Source: CAYFFV01 sp964342695 | GTDB taxonomy: Bacteria; Acidobacteriota; Vicinamibacteria; Vicinamibacterales; UBA8438 | Length of the DNA: 55,167 nucleotides | Reading direction: 5' to 3' | Assembly (NCBI GenBank): GCA_964342695.1 | Contig: CAYFFV010000015.1 | Coordinates: 1-55,167, forward strand | Shown: positions 8,406 to 17,007 of the stretch, piece after piece | How the letters are laid out: every line of letters starts with the position of its first letter | Position numbering within the stretch: position 1 is the stretch's first letter | Notes under the pieces: model-generated | Databases searched by the model: none | Told to the model about the DNA's origin: nothing | What the model saw: the letters and a program-made list of their open reading frames with translations, nothing else | Program-made: the position numbers and the translations under genes

Positions 8406-9389
8406 GTGATCTATAGAAAACATCGGTTGCGCTTGCTTGCGGGTGGATTGCTGGGAATTCTTTTTCTGTGGGTTTCTGCACGTAATGTGTCATGGTCGGA
8501 ATTTCTATTTTCGGTTAAATCAACTGATTATGTTTTGGTCTTGATGGCCTCCGCTTTTGTGCTGGTCGGGACACTGATACGTACGTGGTCTTGGGGTTAT
8601 CTGTATCGACCAACACCTGTTCAAGTTTCGTTCTTTCGTGCGTGGCGTATCTTAATGATTGGTCAGTTCATCAATATTATTGTGCCTGCTAGGGCTGGGG
8701 ATGTTGCGCGGGTTTTTTTGATCGGTGAAGCGAGTCAAGTGCCAAAGTTAACCGCTCTAACCAGTCTAGTGCTAGAAAAGCTTTTCGATATGAGTGCATT
8801 GGTGCTTCTCTTGTTTTTTATTTCTATTCGAACAGAATTACCAGAAATACTGCAGGAGACGGCGATTTTTATGATTTGTTTGACGATTCTATTGGCAGGT
8901 CTCGTGTTTGGGGTTCTCTACAATCTTGATCGGTTAGAGCAATATCTGTCTGCAAGTGAAGGAGCAACGAAAGGTTGGAAACGGAAAATTTGTAGTCGGT
9001 GCCTTTCTGTTTTGCTGGGCATACGTGTTTTAGATCGGTGGCCTACTACATTATTAATACAGGCTGGCTATTTGGTGACTTGGTGCACACTTGGGGTGGC
9101 TAGTTACATCACGATGCTCGCTTTAGGAATCGACTTACCTCCAGTTGCAGCTCTGGTAGTCGTGGCTGTTGTGCAATTAGGAACGGCGGTTCCGTCTACG
9201 CCAGGAAAAATCGGTGTGTTTCAATACCTTAGTGTTGTTGCCCTAGGTTTGTTCGGTGTCAGTGGAGACGTTGCGCTTTCATATGGCATTGTGCTCCATT
9301 TTGTTTCTTACGTGCCGGTTATGTCTTTAGGGGCTTTTGGTGTGTGGAGTGAATTGCCACATCTTAAGAAGGTCAGAGCTTATGACTAA
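8406..9389 (+). CDS. UPF0104/LPG-synthase-like integral membrane protein
   Basis: The 327-residue protein is hydrophobic with about seven to eight predicted membrane segments. It carries the family pattern NIIVPARAGDVARVFLIGE and TSLVLEKLFDM near residues 95-130, plus a C-terminal GTAVPSTPGKIGVFQYL. These mark the lysylphosphatidylglycerol-synthase transmembrane domain family (AglD/UPF0104). Members without the soluble synthase domain are common in glycan clusters, where a role in lipid-carrier or glycan handling has been proposed. It starts with GTG at 8406, five bases after gmd. Its end is one base from the end of the convergent methyltransferase gene. A transporter role is inference only. 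Confidence 0.8.
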   Translation: MIYRKHRLRLLAGGLLGILFLWVSARNVSWSEFLFSVKSTDYVLVLMASAFVLVGTLIRTWSWGYLYRPTPVQVSFFRAWRILMIGQFINIIVPARAGDVARVFLIGEASQVPKLTALTSLVLEKLFDMSALVLLLFFISIRTELPEILQETAIFMICLTILLAGLVFGVLYNLDRLEQYLSASEGATKGWKRKICSRCLSVLLGIRVLDRWPTTLLIQAGYLVTWCTLGVASYITMLALGIDLPPVAALVVVAVVQLGTAVPSTPGKIGVFQYLSVVALGLFGVSGDVALSYGIVLHFVSYVPVMSLGAFGVWSELPHLKKVRAYD

Positions 9390-9390
9390 C

Positions 9391-10866
9391 CTACCCGCGC
9401 CTGGCTATTACCGCATAATCTTGATCCGTGAACAATAACCGGTTCAGTTTCGAAATATTTTCATTTATTGTATTTAGTTCTTCGGCTAAGTGATTGTTTT
9501 TCGACATCTGTGATGTATTGAATGAAGCAGACGCTTCTTTTAAGGGCTGTAGTTTATTTTCTGGTGGATATGGTGATCGGTAGACAATTTCGGCTTTTTG
9601 AAAACCACTCGCGGTAACTAGGTATTGCAACGTATCTGGGTGTAACGGACGTACGTGGGTAATGTCTCTAACATAACTTTGAAAGAACGCAGACCAAGAT
9701 GCAACGTTGATAGTTTCGAAGATTAAGGTCGCTCCAGGTCGTAACTTGAGGAATGCTATGTCAATAAGTTTTAGTAAATACGCTGGTTCAAGATGTTCAA
9801 CAACTTGTGCAGCAAACAATCCTCCTAATGATTCATCCTGAAGGGACGTTAGATGACTTAACACATCATTTCTGTCAACATCTAAACCGTTTGCGCGGCA
9901 CACTTCGACCATCTCATGATTGAGGTCAACTCCGGTAGCAGTTATTCCTTGTTCTCGAAGTAGTTCCAAAAATTCTCCCCGTCCACATCCGGCATCGAGC
10001 ACGTCACTTGTGTTTTTAAAGTAAGGAAGATAACTAGCTACGCGCGTTTTAATCTCTGTGCCAGAGCCACGGAATTTATCTTCAAAGGTAACGTACTTGT
10101 AACTATCGTAGGTGTTAGCCAATTGATCAGGTGATATTTCATTGGCTGCGCTGGTCTTGTTCGTGTTTACCTGAGCATTTGACACTCCTGTTAATCGTTC
10201 CAGTTCGCGTTTAAGTGATGCGGTAACCTGATGCCATCCTGTCGTCGTTGATCGGATCTCGTTAACCGTTGTTTCGTAGCGTTGATCTCGTGCGACCATT
10301 GATTCCCATCGTTTTTGTAATTCGTCGGACAAACCACTTAAGCCTCCTTCGACTCCTACCGCTACGTCTTCATGCATGCGGCGTAATTTAGCGCCCTCGT
10401 CACGGTCTTTGGTATCAATGTAAGGTGTGATTTGTTGTGCATAAAGGATGAGTTTTGCCTGAAATTCTATTAGTTTTTCGAGTTCTTCCCGAACGGTACT
10501 AATTGAACTCTCGATTGAGTCAATGATGCTGCGATGGGTTTTCACATTCCGATTAATATGGTCAACCAGTGCGGAATTAAAGGCATGTTGACGTTCCAAA
10601 ACGGGTGCTAACAACCACCATACACCCGATAGTATCTTCCCGCGCCAGCCATCTTTACCGGTTGGTTTGACGGAGTTGAGATCGTAGAGCTCATTAAGGG
10701 GAGAAATCTGAGTTTCATCGTAGGCTGGTGGTGGATGGGGCATTTCTCGAAGCTCTTGGATGGCTCCGTCGAGCGCCGTCAATGCATTGTTGTACGCCAA
10801 GTCTGCATTGTCACGTTCTTGCTGGAGGCGTTTGATATCTTCAAGAGTAATACTGCGTGTTGCCAT
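9391..10866 (-). CDS. Coiled-coil SAM-dependent methyltransferase, possible glycan chain terminator
   Basis: The 491-residue protein has three parts. Residues 1-60 contain a short helix (about 8-40) and a Pro-rich linker. Residues 75-110 hold a conserved-looking block with LLAPVLERQHAFNSALV, followed by a long heptad-like helical region to about 225. Residues 255-430 form a class I methyltransferase with motif I DAGCGRGEF (291-299) and AAQVVEHLEP. This layout is common in O-antigen loci. By analogy with WbdD, where a methyltransferase on a coiled coil caps and measures the O-polysaccharide, it could terminate chains, but no kinase domain is seen. It is last in a reverse operon after thiG. Confidence 0.8.
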   Translation of the reverse strand: MATRSITLEDIKRLQQERDNADLAYNNALTALDGAIQELREMPHPPPAYDETQISPLNELYDLNSVKPTGKDGWRGKILSGVWWLLAPVLERQHAFNSALVDHINRNVKTHRSIIDSIESSISTVREELEKLIEFQAKLILYAQQITPYIDTKDRDEGAKLRRMHEDVAVGVEGGLSGLSDELQKRWESMVARDQRYETTVNEIRSTTTGWHQVTASLKRELERLTGVSNAQVNTNKTSAANEISPDQLANTYDSYKYVTFEDKFRGSGTEIKTRVASYLPYFKNTSDVLDAGCGRGEFLELLREQGITATGVDLNHEMVEVCRANGLDVDRNDVLSHLTSLQDESLGGLFAAQVVEHLEPAYLLKLIDIAFLKLRPGATLIFETINVASWSAFFQSYVRDITHVRPLHPDTLQYLVTASGFQKAEIVYRSPYPPENKLQPLKEASASFNTSQMSKNNHLAEELNTINENISKLNRLLFTDQDYAVIARRG

Positions 10867-10906
10867 GATTCTTATAAGTAAACAGAACAGTGTTTATTGA
10901 ACGGAT

Positions 10907-11686
10907 TTACTTGCCCACGATCCCTTCGAGGGGACTGCTGGCGCTGGCATACATCCGTTGAGGAATTCTCCCAGATAAAAATCCTTTTCGGCCAGCTTCT
11001 ACTGCCAAACACATTGCCTGCGCCATTTTCACAGGATCTTGTGCGCCGGCTATACCGGTGTTCATCAGCACAGCGTCAGCACCTAGCTCCATTGCTATTG
11101 CAGCATCCGATGGGGTTCCTACGCCTGCATCGACAATTACCGGAATGCTCGAAAATTTCTTAATGATTCTAATGTTGTTTGGATTTTGTATGCCAAGCCC
11201 AGAGCCAATAGGAGCTCCTAGTGGCATTACTGCCGCAGCGCCAGCGTCTTCAAGTTTTCGACAGACAACGGGATCATCGTTGGTGTAGGGCAAAACAATA
11301 AAATCATCCTTGATTAGTATTCGTGTTGCCTCAAGTAAAGCTTCATTATCCGGGAACAATGTGTTTTCGTCGCCAATAACCTCGAGCTTGATCCAATTTG
11401 ACAGTCCGACCTCTCTTGCCAGATGTGCGGTGCGGATGGCTTCCTCCGCAGAATAGCATCCCGCCGTGTTCGGTAGTAAGGATAATTTTTGAGTATCAAT
11501 ATGATCTAGCAGTGATTCTTTTGAGCGGTCCGTCACGTTAACTCGTCTCACGGCGACAGTGACCATTTCTGCTCCAGAAGCAGCATGGGCTTCAGTCATG
11601 ACATTGTTGGACGGATATTTTCCGGTGCCGACAATAAGACGCGATTGAAATTTTTTATTCGCAAGAATTAGTGGGTCGTTTTCCAT
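10907..11686 (-). CDS. thiG: Thiazole synthase
   Basis: ThiG forms the thiazole phosphate of thiamine from 1-deoxyxylulose 5-phosphate, dehydroglycine/iminoglycine and sulfur carried by ThiS thiocarboxylate. The protein of about 259 residues has SRLIVGTGKYPS, a TAGC segment, the DAGVGTPSDAAIAMELGADAV phosphate-binding region and MNTGIAGAQDPVKMAQAM. ATG 11686 gives the usual N-terminus; the longer reading frame to 11749 would overlap thiS. The thiS stop lies about 20 bases upstream. It sits between a glycosyltransferase operon gene and a methyltransferase, and no other thiamine genes are present in the window. Confidence 0.93.
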   Translation of the reverse strand: MENDPLILANKKFQSRLIVGTGKYPSNNVMTEAHAASGAEMVTVAVRRVNVTDRSKESLLDHIDTQKLSLLPNTAGCYSAEEAIRTAHLAREVGLSNWIKLEVIGDENTLFPDNEALLEATRILIKDDFIVLPYTNDDPVVCRKLEDAGAAAVMPLGAPIGSGLGIQNPNNIRIIKKFSSIPVIVDAGVGTPSDAAIAMELGADAVLMNTGIAGAQDPVKMAQAMCLAVEAGRKGFLSGRIPQRMYASASSPLEGIVGK

Positions 11687-11705
11687 TAGTTTCGAACGAT
11701 GATTC

Positions 11706-12008
11706 TTATCCTCCACCGACAAAGTTGACAATTTCCACTTTGTCACCATCGTGAACGATATTTGAATCGTAAGCTTTGCGCTTCACAATCGTGAGGTTGT
11801 GTTCTACTGCGACCCTTCGTGAATCGATTTCAAGAAGTTTCAGTAGAGCCGTTATTGTTAGTGGCGCAGTTGTTTCGAACGCTTCGCCATTGAGTGTGAT
11901 CTTCAATAGAAGCAGAGTATCTTGGCCGATCGAGTAAGTCAAGATTACCCCGCTGGTCAAATGTATGCGAATATGCTCCCTAAACCCACGAGTTGGCCAT
12001 AAAATCAC
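11706..12008 (-). CDS. thiS: Sulfur-carrier protein ThiS (start uncertain)
   Basis: ThiS is the ubiquitin-like sulfur carrier that, as a C-terminal thiocarboxylate, feeds sulfur to ThiG. The recognisable core begins KITLNGEAFET and ends with the essential diglycine in VNFVGGG. The frame is open from GTG 12008, which overlaps the upstream stop (GTGA) and would give 100 residues, about 34 more than normal ThiS. A TTG at 11906 would give a standard 66-residue protein but has no clear ribosome site. There is no ATG in the extension. I keep the longer boundary and mark the start as open. thiG follows directly. Confidence 0.85.
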   Translation of the reverse strand: MILWPTRGFREHIRIHLTSGVILTYSIGQDTLLLLKITLNGEAFETTAPLTITALLKLLEIDSRRVAVEHNLTIVKRKAYDSNIVHDGDKVEIVNFVGGG

Positions 12009-13363
12009 ATATCTAGTTCGTTAGTTACTCCGATGTCTCTAAGGAGACTGCGGAGATGTTCAGTGCCGTCCTGAAATAGATGTTTGGGTAAGTTTTTTGT
12101 TGTTTCCGACTTGTTATCAAAGGCGCATGTCTTCTCAATAGCCTGAATATAGCCTGATCGCATTTTTTCGAGATTAAAATGGTTTTTCCAGTAGTTATGG
12201 GCAGCCTGGCCCAAGGTGTTGCGTAGGGTAGTATCGATACAGAGGCGTGAGAGCGCGAGCGATAGCGAGTGTTCTTCATCAACGATGTCGATGCTTATAC
12301 AGATTGGTTCAATCGTGCGTCCAGAATTTGTCGGTCCACTCGTTAGCTGCCAGTTTCTTGGATCCAATGAAGGTATTTCGCTTAGGTGACTTAAGTCTGT
12401 AATGATTGTTGGTTTTCCAGCGGCTAAGAACCGAAGCCACGAAGCGGATGTTTCGCGCGCAGATGGCCACCGAAGACATAAACCAATATCAGAAGCCGTA
12501 AGATGATCTGACATTTGATCATCGCTGACATACCCAGTTACCGAGACTTGATTACCGATACCCAAATTAGAAGCTTCTTGTTCGACTCTGTAGTGCTCTA
12601 CGGATTCGCCGCACAGGAGTAAATGCCATGGATGTTTGTGAACGTTTAAAGACGCTAACGAACGAAGAATCTGAGAAATTCTTTTCTCAGGAGTAATTTT
12701 TCCGAAGGCCGTGAATAAAATTGCATCTTTGTCAATGTGATGAATTTCACGGAGCCTATTGTTGGCGTTCTGGGTGGATTCCGGGGGAGGCACACCCATT
12801 TCTACAACTTCAACTGGTAAAGTTGGTTGTTCTTGCTTAATTATGTTTGCAAGCCAAGAGTTGTGTACCAATATTGTTCGAGATGCATCGAGAATGATTT
12901 GTCTCATGGGCCACAGATAATAAAGTGATCCGAGTAGACCGTTGAGACCTAATTCTGCGACGCCGCAAGGTGCAGAAGGGTGATTATAGGAAAACTCAGT
13001 TCGATAGTCGTCAGGTCGACCTTCTTGCAGTAAAGTTCGAGCTCTTGAATGGTGAAGGTTGGCATCGTGAAGAACGACGAGTCCAGGGTATTGAACAAGA
13101 TACGGCCACATATAAGCGTGACATGGTGCGTTACCCATTTGGTAAATAATCGATGCGTAGGGATCTTGCGCGTGTTTATGGATAAAGTCGTGTGCGTCAA
13201 GGATATTTAGTGCAGACTTGCTGAATAGAAGATCTTCCTGTGAATTTACAAAGATATCAATTTCGTAGTTTTGTAACAGTGTTGGAATTAATTCGATACT
13301 GTATTGTGAAATTCCTGAACGGATAGGTGGAAGCGGCGTAAACCATGCGAGTCGTTTTTTCAC
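12005..13363 (-). CDS. GT-B glycosyltransferase (GT4-like)
   Basis: The 452-residue protein starts LAWFTPLPPIRSGISQYSIE, a typical GT4 N-terminal domain opening for enzymes resembling mannosyltransferases. The C-terminal nucleotide-sugar domain includes FGKITPEKRI, VSVTGYVSDDQM and ARETSASWLRFLAAGKPTI. It should transfer a sugar from an activated donor to a growing glycan; donor and acceptor are not predictable. It is first in the reverse operon with thiS, thiG and the coiled-coil methyltransferase. The stop overlaps the GTG that may start thiS. The 85-base gap to the forward operon holds divergent promoters by position. Confidence 0.82.
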   Translation of the reverse strand: MKKRLAWFTPLPPIRSGISQYSIELIPTLLQNYEIDIFVNSQEDLLFSKSALNILDAHDFIHKHAQDPYASIIYQMGNAPCHAYMWPYLVQYPGLVVLHDANLHHSRARTLLQEGRPDDYRTEFSYNHPSAPCGVAELGLNGLLGSLYYLWPMRQIILDASRTILVHNSWLANIIKQEQPTLPVEVVEMGVPPPESTQNANNRLREIHHIDKDAILFTAFGKITPEKRISQILRSLASLNVHKHPWHLLLCGESVEHYRVEQEASNLGIGNQVSVTGYVSDDQMSDHLTASDIGLCLRWPSARETSASWLRFLAAGKPTIITDLSHLSEIPSLDPRNWQLTSGPTNSGRTIEPICISIDIVDEEHSLSLALSRLCIDTTLRNTLGQAAHNYWKNHFNLEKMRSGYIQAIEKTCAFDNKSETTKNLPKHLFQDGTEHLRSLLRDIGVTNELDM

Positions 13364-13401
13364 AAAAATGTGCCTACTAACTCAAGTATAACGTCTTCTG
13401 C

Positions 13402-13430
13402 TTAAAAGAAGAGTCAGACGACACTAAAAT
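13402..13430 (+). promoter_or_regulatory. Candidate sigma-70-type promoter for the forward glycosyltransferase operon
   Basis: TTAAAA (13402-13407) and TAAAAT (13425-13430) are separated by 17 bases and match the consensus boxes at 4/6 and 5/6 positions. The inferred start site would leave a short leader before GTG 13449. The stretch also holds an inverted repeat TCTTCT/AGAAGA (about 13394-13412). The call rests on spacing and similarity only. Confidence 0.3.
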
Positions 13431-13448
13431 AGACTAGCCAAGGTTGAT

Positions 13449-14606
13449 GTGAAAATTCTATATGTTGCGGTAGATACGAGAATCCCAGGTTCTCACGGTG
13501 GAAGCGTTCATGTTCAAGAACTTTGTCATGCTTTAGGGCAAAGAGGGCATGATGTTCATATTCTTGCTCCGAAAGGGGTGTCTGGACTTCCGACAAACGA
13601 CAGAGATGGAATCATTCAAGACGGTTCTGTGCGGGTGCACCGTCTCGCCAAGCCGACACGATATTTTGAATGGACGGCTGTTAGACACATTCGCCGACTT
13701 ATATTAGAGCTCAGACCGGATGTACTTGTTGAGAGATTCTATACATTTGGTGGAGCAGGAATTTTGGCGGCCAATTTGGAGGGAATTCCGGCGGTTTTGG
13801 AAGTGAATTCACCTGCGCGTCCCGTTGATAGATTGTGGAGAGATCGACTAGATCGGTTGACGATAATCCGTCCTATTCATCGATGGCGGTGCCGAATATT
13901 ACGTGGTTGTAATGGTATTTATGCCACCTCACGATATTTACTTCCACCAGAAATGCAGAATACGGTCACTCTCGTGACTAATGGTGTGGATGTGACGCGT
14001 TTTAAGCCAGGTCCAGTTGAAAGAGAAAAAGGGCCTTTAAAGTGTGTTTACATTAGTAGCTTTAAATCTTGGCACGGTGCCGAAGATCTTGTCCGTGCGG
14101 TGGCTCTGTGCCGATCTCGCGGTGTTGATATTTGTGTAACCTGCATTGGAAGTGGTCCGACATGGAAATCAGCAACCCGTTTGGCAAAGCGACTTGGAGT
14201 GGGAGAAGACATTAAATTTCTTGGAGCCATTCCGTTTGATAAAGTTCCTAAGCATTTAGCTGAGGCCGAAATAGGATTGGCGCCGTTTTCACCGTCTAAG
14301 TTCAGTCCGCTGGAGTTGGGTTGGTTTTGGTCTCCCATTAAACTCTTTGAATATTTAGCTGCTGGTCTTGGAATCATTACCATAAATCTAAAAGAGCTAA
14401 GGGACTTGCTACCCGATAGTGTCGCAAGGTTTTACAAGGCTGGTGCCACGGAAGAATTGTCAATGCTTTTAGAACGATTTTCCTCGAATCCAGCGGAGGT
14501 TGTTTTGTTGCGCCAAAAAGCCAGAGAGCTTGCAGAGTCTGACTACACATGGCTGCATCAGGCGGCTACTGTTGAGCAGTTGTTGGAGAGGGTTCAGGCG
14601 AAATGA
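13449..14606 (+). CDS. GT4 glycosyltransferase
   Basis: The 385-residue GT-B enzyme has MKILYVAVDTRIPGSHGGSV at the N-terminus, with the glycine-rich loop that contacts the acceptor side. Further along are VTNGVDVTRFKPG, the hinge region common to GT4 enzymes, and the C-terminal PIKLFEYLAAGLGIITI donor-site block. It starts at GTG 13449, because the family's first beta strand begins at once. It opens a forward operon of six genes. The stop overlaps the next start by 4 nt. Sugar specificity is unknown. Confidence 0.85.
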   Translation: MKILYVAVDTRIPGSHGGSVHVQELCHALGQRGHDVHILAPKGVSGLPTNDRDGIIQDGSVRVHRLAKPTRYFEWTAVRHIRRLILELRPDVLVERFYTFGGAGILAANLEGIPAVLEVNSPARPVDRLWRDRLDRLTIIRPIHRWRCRILRGCNGIYATSRYLLPPEMQNTVTLVTNGVDVTRFKPGPVEREKGPLKCVYISSFKSWHGAEDLVRAVALCRSRGVDICVTCIGSGPTWKSATRLAKRLGVGEDIKFLGAIPFDKVPKHLAEAEIGLAPFSPSKFSPLELGWFWSPIKLFEYLAAGLGIITINLKELRDLLPDSVARFYKAGATEELSMLLERFSSNPAEVVLLRQKARELAESDYTWLHQAATVEQLLERVQAK

Positions 14607-15832
14607 AGAGGTCATCGTCTTCTTTGCCGCGGTTGCATGTTGCGATGGTGATCCAAAAATTCCGTCCTTTGTTTTCTGGTCAAGGTGTGCAGCTTGAACT
14701 ACTTTGTCGAGCTCTTTTGCAACAAAACATTCAACCAACAGTCATTACATCGTCCTATGGGAAAAAGACATTACCTAAATATGACACGATTGATGGTTAC
14801 AAAGTTATACGTGTCGATCCAAGTGTCTTTTCGGGACTATTGGGACAGAAAAACGGGCCCGTGTTTTCCGCGAAAATATTTCTAGAATTATTGCGAAACC
14901 AAGCATTCGATCTTGTGCACGTTCATGCGATGACCGATGCATTTTATGGTGCATGGGGATGGAGTCGACTAACGTCGAAGCCGTTGCTTTTTGAGATGAC
15001 TTTGCTCGGCACGGATGACGCGATTACTCTTTTGGCAACGAACCACAAGTTTTCGAAATTACGTCAGGCGATCTTTCGTAGATGTGATGGTTATGCCGCC
15101 ATTTCACCTATTCTTGAGCAACGTTATCATGAGGCAGGTCTTGCCTCCAGCAAGGTACGTTTACTGGTCCAGGGAGTAGATGTTCGGCGATTTAGTCCTA
15201 GTCTTTATCCTCCCGTTCGTGAAGAGCTCGGTATACCAGAGTCGAGTCCAGTTTTTGTTTTTGTGGGGTCACTGGTTAAGAGGAAGGGAATTGATATATT
15301 GCTGAATGCTTGGATCGAAATCCACAAGAGCCGTCCTGACGCACACCTTATTCTTGCGGGAGAGAATCGCTTTAACAACGATAGATTGAATAGAGATTTT
15401 CTAAGCCGTCAATTCAAGATGCTTCCCGAGAATGCTGCATCAAAAATTCATCAAGTGGGAGTACGGGACGATATAAATCGTATTATGCAAGCGGCGGACA
15501 TATTTTTGTTTCCTTCTAGGCGAGAGGGTTTTGGAACGGTCATCGTCGAGGCTATGGCTACAGGTCTTCCGTGTATTGTTTCTGAGCAGTCTGGTATTAC
15601 GGATTTTATTTTTGGCAGGGGCAACCCTGCAGGAATATCCGTGCCACAAGAAAATTCTTCTATTCTTGCCGAACAGGCAATTAACCTACTTGCGAACAAG
15701 AGCCAGATGCAAGAACTCGGTAAGCAAAGTCGCAAGCGCGCTCTAGCTCTGTTTGACATCAACGACATCGTTCTTCAATACGTTAACTTTTATAGGGCGC
15801 TGCTGGGACAGAAGAACCCTGATTTATCATGA
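14603..15832 (+). CDS. GT4 glycosyltransferase
   Basis: The 409-residue protein begins after a short basic lead with HVAMVIQKFRPLFSGQGVQ. It has QGVDVRRFSP, FVGSLVKRKGIDILLNAW and the E-x7-E motif in REGFGTVIVEAMATG, placing it firmly in the GT4 retaining family. It is coupled by 4-nt overlaps to the genes on each side, suggesting that the enzymes are made in fixed ratios for one glycan. No membrane segment is evident; it probably works at the inner face of the cytoplasmic membrane on a lipid-linked acceptor. Confidence 0.87.
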   Translation: MKRSSSSLPRLHVAMVIQKFRPLFSGQGVQLELLCRALLQQNIQPTVITSSYGKKTLPKYDTIDGYKVIRVDPSVFSGLLGQKNGPVFSAKIFLELLRNQAFDLVHVHAMTDAFYGAWGWSRLTSKPLLFEMTLLGTDDAITLLATNHKFSKLRQAIFRRCDGYAAISPILEQRYHEAGLASSKVRLLVQGVDVRRFSPSLYPPVREELGIPESSPVFVFVGSLVKRKGIDILLNAWIEIHKSRPDAHLILAGENRFNNDRLNRDFLSRQFKMLPENAASKIHQVGVRDDINRIMQAADIFLFPSRREGFGTVIVEAMATGLPCIVSEQSGITDFIFGRGNPAGISVPQENSSILAEQAINLLANKSQMQELGKQSRKRALALFDINDIVLQYVNFYRALLGQKNPDLS

Positions 15833-17007
15833 TGATGCTTCGCTTTGATTTAGTTTTTCCTCGTTTTAAGCTTCTTTCTGGAGCGGAGCGTGCGATCTTA
15901 GGTTTAGCTGGTGCTTTGGCGGAAGCAGGGCATCACCCAAGGATTATTTGCCACCAATTTGATGATTCGTGTCGTGAACTTTTAGCACCCGGTGTAGAGC
16001 TTGTTCGATCGAATACCAATTTAGATTGGAGTAAGAATCGCTACTTGAATGCAGTATCAGACTATTTGTTGAGTTTTCGTCTGGTGCGGTTACTGGATCC
16101 TGCCGCCGATGTTAGAGTTGTTTTTGGCCCCGCATTATTAATTACTGGGCGCTTGATTCGTAACACTCGTGTGCGGATTCCCGTCATCTACTACTGCTGG
16201 GAGCCGCCCCGTGTGTTATACCAGGATCGATTGCTCGTGCTGAAACGTGTGGGCATTTATCGACATCTGCTTGCACCGCTGTTGGCTATCTACAGGTATG
16301 TGGATCGTTATCTTGTCAGTTTGGCCGATGCTACGTGCACGTCGAGTGCCTTTGCTGCTTCTCAGATGCAGGCTGTTTATAAGGATGAAGCGACGGTGGT
16401 TACTCTTGGCATTGATCGGAATCGTTTAGATGCTGTTGCACAGAAAAGAGTAAGTGGAAAGAAGATAATTTTAACGGTCAACTACTTACATCCGCGCAAG
16501 CGAGTCGATCTGATTATTAGGACAGCAAGTGTGTTAAAAAAAATTGATGAGTGTCGGGACACATATAGGTGGATTGTTGTGGGAGATGGACCCGAACGTT
16601 CTCGATTAGAAACGTTGGCACGTGATTTGGATGTTGCTGACTGTGTAACCTTTACAGGATTCGTTGACGATCAAGAGTTGCCAAAATATTATGCGCAAGC
16701 TTCAATTTACGTACATGCCGCCGTAGAAGAAAGTCTTGGGCTGTCTGTCATAGAGGCAGCTTATTGTGGGTGTCCAGTTATTGCCGTGAATGAGGGCGGT
16801 GTAAAGGAGACGGTTAAGGATGGTATTTCTGGATTTTTAGTTCCTGCAACAGCGCAAGATTTAGCGAATGCAGTTGATTCTGTTTTTCGGAGCGCTGATT
16901 GTGGCAGGGAAATGGGTCTCTCTGGGCGTCAGCTTGTTATAGCTAATCATAGCTGGACTCAGGGAGCAAAGGACATTCTAAAGCTCGTAGAAAAGATCGG
17001 GACATGA
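15829..17007 (+). CDS. GT4 glycosyltransferase (ALG2-like N-terminus)
   Basis: The 392-residue protein starts LRFDLVFPRFKLLSGAERAI, resembling the opening of alpha-mannosyltransferases of the ALG2/WbaZ type. It continues with a long basic central region and YCWEPPRVLYQDR. The donor domain has LTVNYLHPRKRVDLII, VTFTGFVDDQELPKYY and EESLGLSVIEAAYCGCPVI with the E-x7-E pair. Three ATG codons in a row start at 15829, the first overlapping the previous stop. Mannose as donor is plausible given gmd in the same region, but that is inference. Confidence 0.86.
   Translation: MMMLRFDLVFPRFKLLSGAERAILGLAGALAEAGHHPRIICHQFDDSCRELLAPGVELVRSNTNLDWSKNRYLNAVSDYLLSFRLVRLLDPAADVRVVFGPALLITGRLIRNTRVRIPVIYYCWEPPRVLYQDRLLVLKRVGIYRHLLAPLLAIYRYVDRYLVSLADATCTSSAFAASQMQAVYKDEATVVTLGIDRNRLDAVAQKRVSGKKIILTVNYLHPRKRVDLIIRTASVLKKIDECRDTYRWIVVGDGPERSRLETLARDLDVADCVTFTGFVDDQELPKYYAQASIYVHAAVEESLGLSVIEAAYCGCPVIAVNEGGVKETVKDGISGFLVPATAQDLANAVDSVFRSADCGREMGLSGRQLVIANHSWTQGAKDILKLVEKIGT

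Noticed and set aside
11706..12100. TPP riboswitch controlling thiS-thiG
   Set aside because: The upstream sequence is the coding end of a glycosyltransferase gene, and I see no THI-box-like CTGAGA helix.
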